Positions 1-13,000 of a stretch of 64,000 bases of DNA are shown here, piece by piece (positions within the stretch are counted from its first letter, which is position 1; each line of letters starts with the position of its first letter). Position numbers and translations under genes: made by a program. Location: positions 1,240,001 through 1,304,000 of the forward strand of contig CM076958.1 in assembly GCA_039566865.1 (NCBI GenBank), read 5' to 3'. A model generated the notes under the pieces. It searched no databases. It saw only the letters and a list, made by a program, of their open reading frames with translations, and had not been told where the DNA came from. The stretch is from Aurelia coerulea. Lineage: Eukaryota; Cnidaria; Scyphozoa; Semaeostomeae; Ulmaridae.

Positions 1-881
1 CGCTTTTCATCGAGCTCCCAATTTGCTTTGAAGTCAAATGGAATCGATCAAGGTCCCATCTTGGTATCTAAAATAAGTGATGCTTTCGTGAGTTTGTTTC
101 TGTATCAAATATTCGAGTAAACAGAAATATTTCATTGCAAATAGATTAAGGCCGACAATGCCTGCCAAAAGTCTTGGAACACCTTTGCTATATTTGCTTT
201 TTTGCGATTTCCCCCTCTCCTCCTCAGAACAAGGTTGTTCTGTGATGATAAAATAGGGATGGCAGGACGATTCGCGACTTTGATGGAATGCTGGGACAAT
301 AACCTTGCATATCATCATTGTTACGGGGGTGAGGGGTTGTTCAAACCTTATCGCTATGGTTAGAACTGCGGATTGTCAAGAAATGGCCTAAGCGTTCCAA
401 GGACTTTTGGCAGGCATTGTAGTTTAAAAATCGATCGTATTTTTGCCGTAAATGCGGCAGAAATACAATGTTTAAATCAAGCCATGTTTCTACCGTTTAA
501 CACGACAGAGTCGGTAAACTCGCCGTTTTAACTAGTCTATTCAAAACGGCTGGTGATTCAAATATCGTTTTCATGTCGAATTTAATTGACATTTTAAAAT
601 TTTAGCAGCATCTAGGCCTAAGTCTTTAGATTACAGGCCTGACCAATCATTCTTGCTGTTTCCCTGTAAAAACTCAGATGAAATGTAAATTACAAGGTAT
701 TTGCAATCTTCTTGCCGGAAATTAAAATGCACAGAATTCTGCTAAAGATATGTGAACATCATTCCAGAACTGAGAACCGGATTTCTTATTTCTGACTCTT
801 CAGAAACAGCTTCCATACTACATCTTCCATAACAAACAAAATTTATCATGGCAAAATTAACCAAAAGGAGGAAAAATTTAC
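1..881 (-). other. CPS intron, open at left edge
   Basis: No coding exon is recognisable here. The stretch at about 157-380 is a dispersed repeat, also present at 34034-34253, and accounts for the 94-codon open frame in it. Confidence 0.6.
157..380. repeat. dispersed repeat, copy 1
   Basis: About 220 bp beginning CAATGCCTGCCAAAAGTCTT are repeated with minor differences at 34034-34253 in the same orientation, including CGCTATGGTTAGAACTGCGG. Origin unknown. Confidence 0.75.
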
Positions 882-1005
882 TTTGGTGACAATGTAATCG
901 AGACTTGGTTCAAAGCAAGCAGTTGTTTTCTTTGTTGTTGAATTCTCAAGAGATGGCAGATCAATCCCAAGAGCCAATTTCGCAGCAATAAATGCTAGTG
1001 GATAC
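882..1005 (-). CDS. CPS1: CPS exon 22 (last in window)
   Basis: Forty-one codons begin [20 protein letters not shown] and end [20 protein letters not shown]. The next family motif (IPRWDL...) is not found in 1-881, so the gene continues past the window edge. Confidence 0.94.
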
Positions 1006-4000
1006 CTGAAAAAATGAGAGAATGACATGTTAAACTGCAGACAGAGGTGGTGAACTTAAAGGGGCTGTACAACCCGTCCTCTCTGCGTGGCTCTGCGTGG
1101 CTCTGCGTGTCAAATCATCGAATGTGTTTAGGCTAAACACAACATAGCTAATGGCGAATTTGCACAGAGAATAGTAATCCAAAGTATCTGCGACAATCTT
1201 GGTGATCGAAGCTTTGGTGGAGGATTTATTCTGTTTTTCTAACGCCGAATATTTGAAAGTTTCAATGGATATCAAAAGTTCCATCATATGTCATAGACAA
1301 GAAAACACTGAAATTAAACTTACGTAGAAGCTGCGATGCCACTGGCCTCCATTAAAAACCAAAGGCTAGACCGTAACTAGACTAAAATTGCAAAAAGGTA
1401 TCCCCTTGGCTAGACTAGATGTCCGAAAAAGTATACCCTTGCTCGCGGCACATCCCCAGGTACCTTTACTATGGAAGAACCCCCCCCCGTGCATTTATCC
1501 CTTCTACCTTTTGCATTTGAAATTGATAAAAAAAATAAAAGTTTAAATTGGTAGTCTTACCCAGTTGCCTTTGATGCCAAAGCAGAACTTCTCGATAAAC
1601 GTGCATTAATTTCAATGATGCAATATTCAAGAGATTTAGGATGCAAGGCATACTGAATGTTGCATTCTCCAACAATTCCAAAGTGTCGAACAACCTAGGA
1701 GCAAATCAAATATATTTGTATATAATTCTCTTTTGTTGGAAACTTTCTTCGTCCATTATTTCTTTCTTAGTTTATTTCACGGTTTTTCACAGTCCTGTTT
1801 TACATTCACATTTCGCATTTCTCTTTTGTTAACCTCTTTGTTATTGAAATATATAAATTCGGTAACAACAAGCAAATATAGTACAGTGCAGGGAGTGCAG
1901 GATGTCGCACCAAAACGAAGAAAAATGATTAGAAAAAACGAGGGAAAAGAAGAGGAAATCATTTCTCTCTTTTGCCCTCCCTCCTCCCTTTCGGCCCCTT
2001 CCCCTCCTTTTCTTGAAGAAAGTGAGAATTGGAGCAAGTCCGATATTTAAGATGAAATAAAATACAAACAAAAAGATCAAGTTTGTGCAAGAAAGGCTCA
2101 TAGACATGAAAGTCTGTTTGGAAATTTGTTGAAATATTCATATAAACCTACTTTGATAGCCGTTTCTCGAAGCATGTGATACTCCTTGTTAGACAATGTT
2201 TGGCTAGGTGCAACAACAATAGAATCGCCTGTATGAATTCCCAGAGGATCGAAATTTTCCATGTTACACACAGTTACGCAATTATCAGATGCATCACGGA
2301 CAACCTCGTATTCAACTTCTTTCCAACCAAGAAGAGATTTCTCGATCAGAACTTGGTTTGATAAAGCAAGGGCCTAAAAAGGAAAATGGGGAAGGGTTTA
2401 TAATTGTTATTTTAAACAAATGATTCGTGGTACAAAATTTAAAAATAGCCTTAAATAAAGGACTCATCATATTTCCCATAAACGCAACAAAAACACCGAA
2501 ATCAGTAGAAAGAAGACTAATATGATGAGTCCGCTATTTAAGGCTATTTTTAAATTGTTGTTTTCTTTACAAAAAATGCTGAATATGGATGGCTAACTCA
2601 TTCCTTGTGCCTGCTGAAATGACAAATAAATAAACCTACGTATCTGAGCATGGGTGGTAAGACACTGCATTTGTGCTTGATTCCCACAGCTTTGCTCTTT
2701 TGCGGAGGATAATATATTCACTACTACGGAGGAGGTTTCGTTATCTCCTCCGCAGAGACAATGAAATAATTCCTCCCCAGTTGCAGCACTCCTCTATAGA
2801 AGCATACCAGCAGTGTCTAACTACCTATGATCTGAGTTGAAATGTTAGTTGCACAATCAATTTCACTTTATAGGAATATGATGGATGCATTAGAGGGAGT
2901 ACAAAGACCAGCTGGCTTTTCGCGCAGTCAGCGCCTTGTTCTGCACAGCTTCCAGAATAAGTTATCGTGCGAAATTCACAAAAACAAAAACACACGATGG
3001 CAAAGGCTGCTGGTCTTTGTACTCCCTTTAACGCAAAATATTTTGGCCAAAAAACTCTCGGATGTTTCGTTCATTCGCGGATTTTCAGAAGTTTTTGGAG
3101 AAATTTCTCACGACTACAAAAACGATCTATCTACAGTTTATTTTCCTCGTTCTATAATAAAAACGTTGTTAAGTTTACAAATCATGCTTTATTCTGCGTT
3201 ATGAAAGGGGCCCTAGCCACAAGAAAACTAACTTTTTACAACAATATCATCTCATTAAGTAGCCTTCTCAACACATTAATTCTTCATGTGAATCAAAGAA
3301 ATAACTAAACTTACATGATTAACAGTCTTCTCCAAATCTTCTTTCGTGTCACAAAGACCAGAACCCAGTCCACCAAGAGCGTATGCGGCCCGAACCATGA
3401 CAGGGTATCCGATTTTATCGGCTGCTTTCAAAGCATCTTCCAACTGTTTGAGATGAAAAATATTCCAGTAAATGAAATCAATATCTGGTATTACAAGTTT
3501 AAATAACATTCTACCGGATTCCTCAAACAAGTTTGACACGTTTGAAAATAAATCATACGTACCAGGGAAGGGAGATAAAGTTCTTGGCGTTTTGGCGTTG
3601 TTAGGTATGCATGCAAGTGAGGCCACATACCAGATGACTCGCTAAGGAAACGCGCGCATTCTCTCCCTACTTACCCTCCCCGGTACGTACTGCATTCGAT
3701 GGATTGGAAAGAACTGTTTTGACAATAACAACAGACCATGAAAATCACGAAAGAGGCTCCTCACACAGAACAATACGTAAGTGTATTTAATCTCTCGTTA
3801 CAGTGAAGAATTGCATGCTAAGAGAAATATATACCACTAAGATATGGGCAATGTAAGTTACCACTTTCAGACAATGTTGAATAAAAAGCCTTCTCTTTTA
3901 AGTAGTGGAAATTTAAACACTTCTACTTAAATTCTGACATAACTTAAAGGAATCGAATCAGCATAAGATGGCAAGGCATACCCTATCTGTCAGAATTTGC

Positions 4001-7000
4001 TGATTCATGGTTCTGTATGACGCATCTGATTGGCTAATGTTCATATGAAACGAAACTGATCACATGAAACGCATTGTGCAACAGCACGTCCTTTTAGTTG
4101 TTGGGATTCATAGTTGATCTTTCTCACATGGATCACATGATATACGGTAAAGCAGGTCTATTTATCATGACTCAATGCCTTTAAGTAAAAATTGATACAG
4201 AATGAAGAAGTTAAGAAAACGGAAACCCGAGCTATATAGCAATGCTGTGATATCATCCTCTGATTAGAAATATTTTTCATCCTACTTCATATTTCTTCAC
4301 TGAAGTATTACAAAATCTTTTTGGACAACTGCCAGTACATGAAAACAGCCCACAATATTGTTGCCTCATCTCTGTTGGTCTATAATTGGAAACCACATGT
4401 TTCTTTGGCCGTACGGTTGTTTAATATAGCGATTTATTACCTAACTGACGTTTCAAAAACGAGGGAATACGAGAATCCCGACAATCCCACTGGTTAATCG
4501 CACGATTCCCCCGGTTTTCCCGTAGCCTTGTATAAGACGATACAAGGACATGTTTCTGTCACCACAGCAACTGCTTTAGGCCTGTAAGATTTACAATAAA
4601 CATAAGCGACATAGCAGTAACAAAATGCGTTTGACAAAACGATGTAAGTCTAAATTAAACGCTATCAGGTAATAAAACTCGCACTAACCGGTTTTGTAGT
4701 TGTACAAGAAAATATAAAGCCCTCGGTCTTAATGCACAGACCTCGCAAGCTCGGTTTGTACTTTCAAGACCTCGGGCTTTCTATTTTCCTGTGCAACACA
4801 AAACCGGTTAGAATGCGCATATGATAGCAATTTTTCAATATATCCCTTGCTTAATATAGCTATCTATTTTTTAGTAGAGCCATTTTTGTGCTCTTGGATC
4901 GTGACTATCAATTTTGACCTCCCAAGTAACCCCTGTTTTCATATGTCATTACTCACCGACTCAACTGCTACACTTGGTGCTAATTTTTCCCCAATTTCTT
5001 GAAGTCTCTTTGCAAATATATCTCTGTCTTCAGTGGCTTCAATCGAAGCGATCGGGGTACCAAGGACCTAAATCATTTGAATCAAAACAAATACATTAAA
5101 AACCCGGATAGCAGAGCCATCATATGTAGCCTAGCAACAAGGGTTTTAATCCTACGGTCTAAAATTTAAAGAAAGGAGTTCTGAATGATATCTTTTTGAA
5201 CATCCAGAACCTCTCAACAACTTCTCTTTTTACTTCAATAAAAGCTTGAGAAATTCAAAAACTTTTCCTCTACATCTATGGCCTGGAAGTGTTTCAAAGT
5301 CATGGTTCTTAAAATTAGAGTTTCACTGTATGATGTAGTCCCTTCAACGGACGTTTTAGTAGGCGGAATGAAAGTATACAGTCAGAAACATTCTCATTTA
5401 TCATTGGTTAGATACAAGCTAAAGATCAATAACGTTAAAGCTCTATGAAGCCCCTAATTCTGTAGAATTATAAATGACAGCATTATGGGTCTTGTACCAC
5501 ATACTCTTACAATGTTACGAGTCAAATACACAAATTCAACACAGTTTTAACCCCAAACCATATCAAAATTACCATTAAATTGCATTAGATAGATAAATGA
5601 ATAACCTGAGGTAGCGTCTTGCATTCAATACAAGAGGGGGCTCAATGGAAAGGTGGTCCTATAACAAATATTGGCTCAGAAGAAGGGAAGGGCATATTCG
5701 AGAAGAGGCAAGATAGAAGTTTGCAGGATTTGTGTAAAAAGAACAACCAAGAATATCTCACCAACACCAAATATTTCCTTATTGGTTAAATTCATTTAGT
5801 TATAAGTATGTATCTTGATTTTGCTATTATTTTCTTCTGTCTGGTCTAATTTAACCATCCTGTTCTAACCAGCAGAGTCACAAGAATTATTTGGTAAAAG
5901 AATCAATTATAAATCATAAAATAATGTTTCTTTGTTGCCAATTTATCATAAAATAAACATGTACAAATCAATTTGTTGTCTAACCTGAACTCCATATTTT
6001 TGAAGAATTCCTTTCCTGTGAAGCTCGACACCTGCAAATTAAGATGATTCAACATAATAATTGGTCGAAATTCTCATTCCAACTTTGTTCTACCGGGTGA
6101 CCAAAAAGAAGAGAAAGGAGTAAACCTTTAATGAATCTTCCTTCATTGATTCATTTCATTTTTAATCATTTATCCAGAGTAATACATTCAGTTATTACCT
6201 GACTGATGTTTCAAACATGAAGCAATACAAAAATGCCGCCAATTCCATTGGTTTATCGCATATTTCCCGTGGTTTTCCCGTACCCTTGTATAATACGATA
6301 CAAGGTCGCGTTTTTGTCACCACAGCCAGTGAGATTTAGGCCTGTGAGACTTAGGCCTTGTGAGATTTAGGCCTGTGAGATTTACAATAAACTTAAGGGA
6401 CATAACAGTAACAAAACGAGTTTAACTAAATGATATAAGTCAAAATTAGAAGCTATCAGGTAATAAAACTCATACTAACCGGTTTTGTAGTTGTACAGGA
6501 AAATATAAAGCCCTCGGTCCTATTGCACAGGCCTCGCAAGCTCGGTCTGCACTTTTCAGACCTTGGGCTTTATATTTTTCTGTACAACACAAAACCGGTT
6601 AGTATGCGCATATTATAAGTAAGAAAAACTGCTTTACAATATGCCCTGCTAGAAAAACACAAAATATCTTTGTACTTCATAGACTTGAAATGTAGAAAAA
6701 TCACAAGTAGAAGCAACTACATTTCCGACGTTAAAAGCTCAACCGAAATGCAATTTTTTCAACAGGGGTCCAAAATTTGGTATAAATAGGGGACAAATTT
6801 GCCTTGTACGGTTTTTCTTCGTTGGTATAAATAGTGAACAAATTTGTGTCTTCTATTCGAAACAAGAAACAAGACACGAATTGTTTCGGTTTTTTTATTC
6901 GCTGAAGATAAAGCAAGCTTGGTTCGAAACGCTCGAAATTAATAAACATGCTTTAAGTCAAATATTTATCAACATTTAGCCTCATTCGTGTCTTCTATTT

Positions 7001-10000
7001 GGAATGTCGTAATACCTGGATTAGTCAATGACATGGAATGTCAATAAAGTAAATAAATACAAAATGACTGTCGTTGCTTGCCTCATCCTTCGATTTCTCG
7101 GCAAATGCGATTTCCACCCGAGAAGGTCCAACTTTTTTGGAAAAAATTGTAGTGATTGTGTCCCGGTACAAATGTGATTGTGTACTTACCGCAGTTAAGT
7201 CCGGTTTGTCCTCCCATCGATAAAATAATTCCATCTGGCCTCTCCCTTTTTATCACATCTTCTACAAATTCAGTTGTTACAGGAACGAAGTAAACGACGT
7301 CGGCCTAGGAAGGAAGAATGAAGCAGTGTTTAACACAAAAGCGATTCAGTCTGGCCTACTACAGTTAAGCGATAAGGTTTTGTGGAGGGAAATCAATTTG
7401 TGTCCGCCATTTACCAGAACAAACCACTCTCCCCAGTCTCCTTTTTGATTGTCGAAATGGTCTATTGTAGCATGTTAGCGGGCTACCGTTCACATCACCG
7501 AAGGGTTTTGGACACTCTAGTATGAGACAAAATTATTCTAAACTTGACATCATGAAAGAGTTTTGATACACACGACTTACCAACCTCGTTCCCAGGCCCA
7601 CCATTGTCTTCCTTAGGTCATCAATGTTGACGTAGGAAGCTGGTAGGTTGATGACTTACCTGTTTTTCACCTTCTGCATTTGTTTGAACTGAGGCAATGT
7701 TTGGATTCATCAACACTGTCTTGATATTTTCTTCCTGGTAGAAATAAATGAAATATTATTTAAAAAATGTCCAAAAAGAAAATGAAGATCTTAGTTCTAA
7801 TCTGATCTTTTCGCCTCTGACATAAACTCTGATGCCTTGATTTTTCAAGATTGGCAAATTCTGCCTGAGGCACGGCGATCGCAACACACACCTGTTTACC
7901 TTAAGCCCATTTTCCACTAGGAGACAAATGCAGCGCAACGCGATATGACATATGACATACCGGGTGTCCCAAAAAATGTATACGGATTTGGTTGACTCTA
8001 GCGCTGTGAATTTAGCGTTAATCAATGGCTAATCACTCTAAAAATATTCCTGGATAGTTAACTTGAACGTAGATACCTCGTTTGTTGGTATTGGTACTTT
8101 GAGAGCAGAAATATCAATCTTGAAAGTTCAAATTTGCCTCTTCCTGCAAACCAGAGCTTTAGCCTTTTGGCCTAAGCAATTTCTTAAGGCACAGCGTATA
8201 AATCAACGATATCATTGATAAAATTTGAACAATATTAGATCTTGTGTTATTCTGTTTTCCAGAATATGTTCAAGTTAACTATCGAGGAACATTGTGAGAG
8301 TGATAAGCCATTGATTAAAGCTAAATTCACATCGCTGGAGTCAACCAAATCTGTATAAATTTTTTGGGACACCCGGTATGTCGAATATAAGCTCCCTGGG
8401 AAAAATTGTTCTTTCGCTCAGGGGACTTTCTTCTGTCGAAATGTGGTTGGAATAAATCCTAATTTCACACGACAAACTTTCTCAGCATTTTTCGCCTAAC
8501 ATTTGTCTCGCCGCATGACCGTTTTTCTCCCAGTTAAAAACCAGCTAACCCTTGAACACACTGTGCACCTCCTTCCTCTATTTTGTTTGAAACTATGCGA
8601 TATTCTGCCCCTTGAAGGTACGGGAATTTGGACCCCCCAGTAATAATGCAATGTCTCGCATATCTTCTTGGAGTAGAATCTACCTGGAGTAGATACACAG
8701 TCAACCAAACCCATAACTGCAGGTCGCAGGGCCCCACAGTGGCCTAGGCTCGTCAGTAGTGGGGGGAGTCGTAGGGCCTGGTGGTGATTCTCCCACCATT
8801 GACTATGTTAAAAAATGCCCTGCTTGAAGCTGTGGGAATTTTGACTCTCCAGCAAAATAATACTTGTTCGAGATTCGCACTACGAAATAAGAATTGCAAT
8901 GAAGCACATTTCATGATCTTTGTGTACACGCTAACTAATATACAAGTATCAATAACTATATACTTATAATATCCTATCCTAAGTATACATATACTACTTT
9001 ACAGTATGTATCTATATATATACTTCAGGCTTTAAAATTCTAATACGAGGAACATATATCCGGGTTTTACAGTACTATGAAAACTATACTTATCAAAAAG
9101 TCATAACAACACTAACTTTAGATTTGCAAAGTCCGAATCGCCTATTCAATTCTCGATACACTGCTTGCCTAATATCTCGATTTCTGATACAATACAACAC
9201 AGGGTTACAAGAGCTATTAAAGAAGACAAGCAACCCAGTCCAGTGCCATGCAACGTATGCCAGATCGAGGCTGGAGCCAATTAGCGTCTCTAGTAAACTA
9301 CACATTGTGTTCGGTAAGTAACAAAGGAACAATACAAGGATGATAATGGCCATTGTGTTAGACCTTCGATGTTCTTTTGTTCGTTTTACTTTAGTGTCAT
9401 TAGTCAGACTGCCAAACGAGTGCGTCACAGACATGACTCTGTTATGATGCCTGATAACTTTATAAATGCAACAGTAACAGATTATGATGATGATGGCTGC
9501 AAGAACTGCTGAGACGCTTAACAGTATATTATAATGCCTGCCTTTCATGACATTTATGAACGGCATAAGTGTCATGATGCTCCAGCATAACCACATAATC
9601 GATACAGCTATTGCGTATTTCTTCGTAGTCGCGTTCTTTTCATACTGAAACGGATGACATACAGCATACCAACGATCGACACTGATCAGGGCTATGTTAA
9701 GGAACGATGCCCCACTGCACAGGAAGGCAAAATACGCGTAAATGAGTTTCACAGTACATAAATGAACGCTTTGGACCTCGTATAACCGAGAAATGATGTT
9801 TAATGGCTGGACAAGAAGGCCAACGATGAGGTCTGTCACACAGAGACTGCCAAGGAGTAAGTTCGAAGGGCTGTGAAGGGCAGCTTTCGAAGATAATATG
9901 TATAGCATTAATCCATTACTGAAAATTGAGATGAGGGAAAATAGTGAATTGAAAAAGGAGACTCCTATTGCAGTGATGATAACTGAAGTTGTAGGTTGAA

Positions 10001-13000
10001 ATTTGATTGTTTTTAGACCAAAGCAAGACTCTGTGATGTTCATGTTATCAGCCATAATGGAGTGATCGTTGGTTTCTCTCGAGGTTTCTTCCAAGTGTTA
10101 ATAGTCAAATGCCTTCCTTTACTGACACCAGAAATGTGATTGAACAGAACACGTCCCAAAATTAATCTGTGTTGTCAGTCCTGCACCTTGTTTGGAGCTA
10201 TAAGATGGTCATATATACCAAATATTTCGTGCACGTTCAGTTTCTTATCTTCAAGGAAAAATCTTGATATTTTGCCAAAAAGTTTACAGGGATATGAAGT
10301 CAATCTCTTCTTCAAAGTATTCAACTTTCACAAGATCAATCTCACTCTTTCTTCTTTATGAAGCAGAAGCAATTCCTGCGAGCTATCTCCTGAAAAGAAA
10401 AATCTTGTCCTTGATCTTTCCTTCAAGCTAGATTTCCTCTTTTGGCAATACGCAAGAATATCTCAGAGAATATTCTTTCAACTTTGCAAGGAAGGATTCA
10501 ATAAAAACAAACGAGAATTCCTCTGCTCAAAAAGGAATCTCAGTAAATCTTCAAAATTTCAAATATTCTTCATCTTTCCCTCTTCGACTATTTAGATTCT
10601 GCAAATATCATGATCTCATAATCGACTCTCTTCCTTGCACGATGAAATCCAATTTTCATTTCTGTCTATGAAAGAATCCCCTTCTCTCGTATCCTTGAAG
10701 TAACTGACGTTAGTTTGTAAAATGAGATTTGATACAACGATAAAACACTGACGCGTGGACCTCTCGTGTGGGCAGATAAAAAATTCGGCGAAAAGACTGT
10801 AACACTATGCAACGAATTATTCACAGTAACCACTGTACCCGCATTCAGAGAGTCGTTACTGATCGATAAGGTCCATACATATACGATTTCACATAACTCT
10901 TGATGAGATATCAGCCAGTCGTAATCTCTCAACTGCCATCACTTTCTTAACTCGAAGCAAGTCTGTCTGCCTGTAAAATTATTCTTATTGCCTTTCAGAA
11001 TCTACACCAAACTGAAATTTCTTTCGAAACTAATGAAATCCTTAGCTAATAAAATCACTCGTAACATCAGCAATTGTATGTACTGATATCCACCATTCTT
11101 TGTCACATGATCAAACCTTAGTCAAACAATGATCAAGCCAGATTCTGATCAAGCGAACGAATAAGAGCAGGACGAAAATCAATTTCATATAATCGCAAAA
11201 GCAAACGAACATTGTTCCTAATGACGTCATAGAACTGAATATGATTTGTCAGAAAACAAAGCATTCTGAATCTGATGCTACTGATGACGTCATCAACGTA
11301 AGAAGTTTCCGGAAACAATAGGTCAATTTCGGAATGTTATGTCAATTCTATTTCTATTGACTCTGATGCTACTGATGACGTCATCAACGTAAGAAGTTTC
11401 CGGAAACAATAGGTCAATTTGAATAAAACAGGTAACACTGAGATCATGCAGCGCAATGGGTTAATGACTAAATATTTCCATGAAAAAAAGTTAGAGGGGT
11501 GCAAGCATCTTTTTCCCCAGAAAACCATTTAAAACTGCAAGTAAGAAACGATGTTTACAGTTATGCATATGAAACCTACAAAAGGCTCTGGGGACGAGGT
11601 TGATGAAACGCCGCATTTGACCCAGTACTGAAAGGTTCTTAAATAATAGATTTGAGTACTCAGAGTTTCTTACGAGTTTCTCAAAGGTTGGCAAGGTTTC
11701 ATAACAACCTTCATGCCTACTGCCTGCCCCCCCCCCGCAACATTAGAAAACAAAGCGTTTGGAAGCCTTCGACATTGTTCAAGTGACTGTCGAGTTTCGA
11801 GTAATATGACACATGAGAATAAGTGAAAATAAAGCGAAAATATGCTGAGGATTTCTTCTCGAGTTTCTTAATTAGCCATTAGACTCAATCCACTCGTCCC
11901 AATATTTTCACTCCATTCCATTTTTACAGCGGAAATATGTTGTTGCGCAGGAGCATGAAATGTCGGTTCGAGCAATAAAAATTCACTTTAATTATAAAAA
12001 TGTTGTTGTTGCTGTAACTGGGACGTTGTATCGAGTCTAATTAGCCATCTGGCAGTGAGGGTTGCGTTTCTTATAAGTTAGGATACGTGAAGTCTATCAA
12101 GAAACTGAACGCAAAGTTTTTAACCGGGATACGTGCGTCAAAAGTACTAAAGAAAATATATCATGTAAATTGTGGCGTGTGCGTAATTCCGTTTTAATAG
12201 TTGTTTCAAGAGCCCATAACATATCTGGAAAGGATTTTTTATAAAAGCTGAATGTCCTGAGTCATACTAACAATTAGCGTATCAGAACATCAAACAAACT
12301 TGCAAGAAACGTTTAGCTCGAAGGATGCCCTTGCAGGGAGTGTGCAATGGTATCGGCTACTCTATAAATAGAACAAAGAAAACACTCGGACACAGCAAAG
12401 TTCCTTTGGCTATCAATTGTTCACAGCACAAGTGGGACATCGATTTGAATGGGCTATTTTTAGATTTTTTCTTTTTGCAAATGCAAGCTTTTAAATCTTG
12501 CACAAAACCCTTCAAATTTTGAAAACCTTTCGCCAAACCCAGACTTTGTTTCTTGTCAAGAAATGCGTCATGTTCAGTTGTAATGGAAATCGATACTTCC
12601 TAACGGGGGAGGCACCCACACATAGGATTATTAATTTATTTCAGTCAGATGTCAGCAAAACGAAAATGCTGAAAGGGAACTTCAAATCACACGAATTGCT
12701 TCTTTATGGTGCAACTTATATTTATTTCCAGCTTAGTGCAATAATTCTTAGGGATTACTTCTGTTTACCTTGTACTGAAATCGGGCAGAGGCAATGCTAT
12801 TGCACAACACAAGCGGAACCGGTTTGCAATCACACACAAACATCAAAATAGTACTTTCTTTTCAAATTTTAACAAAATATAGCTGTTTATATCGAGGACA
12901 GAACGGACACCATTGAATGTAAAAATTGTTCTTTATATTGCTCAAACTGCTGTCGAAAAGTGTATTTCGCAATATGCCATCAGTGGTTCTGATTGTAAAT

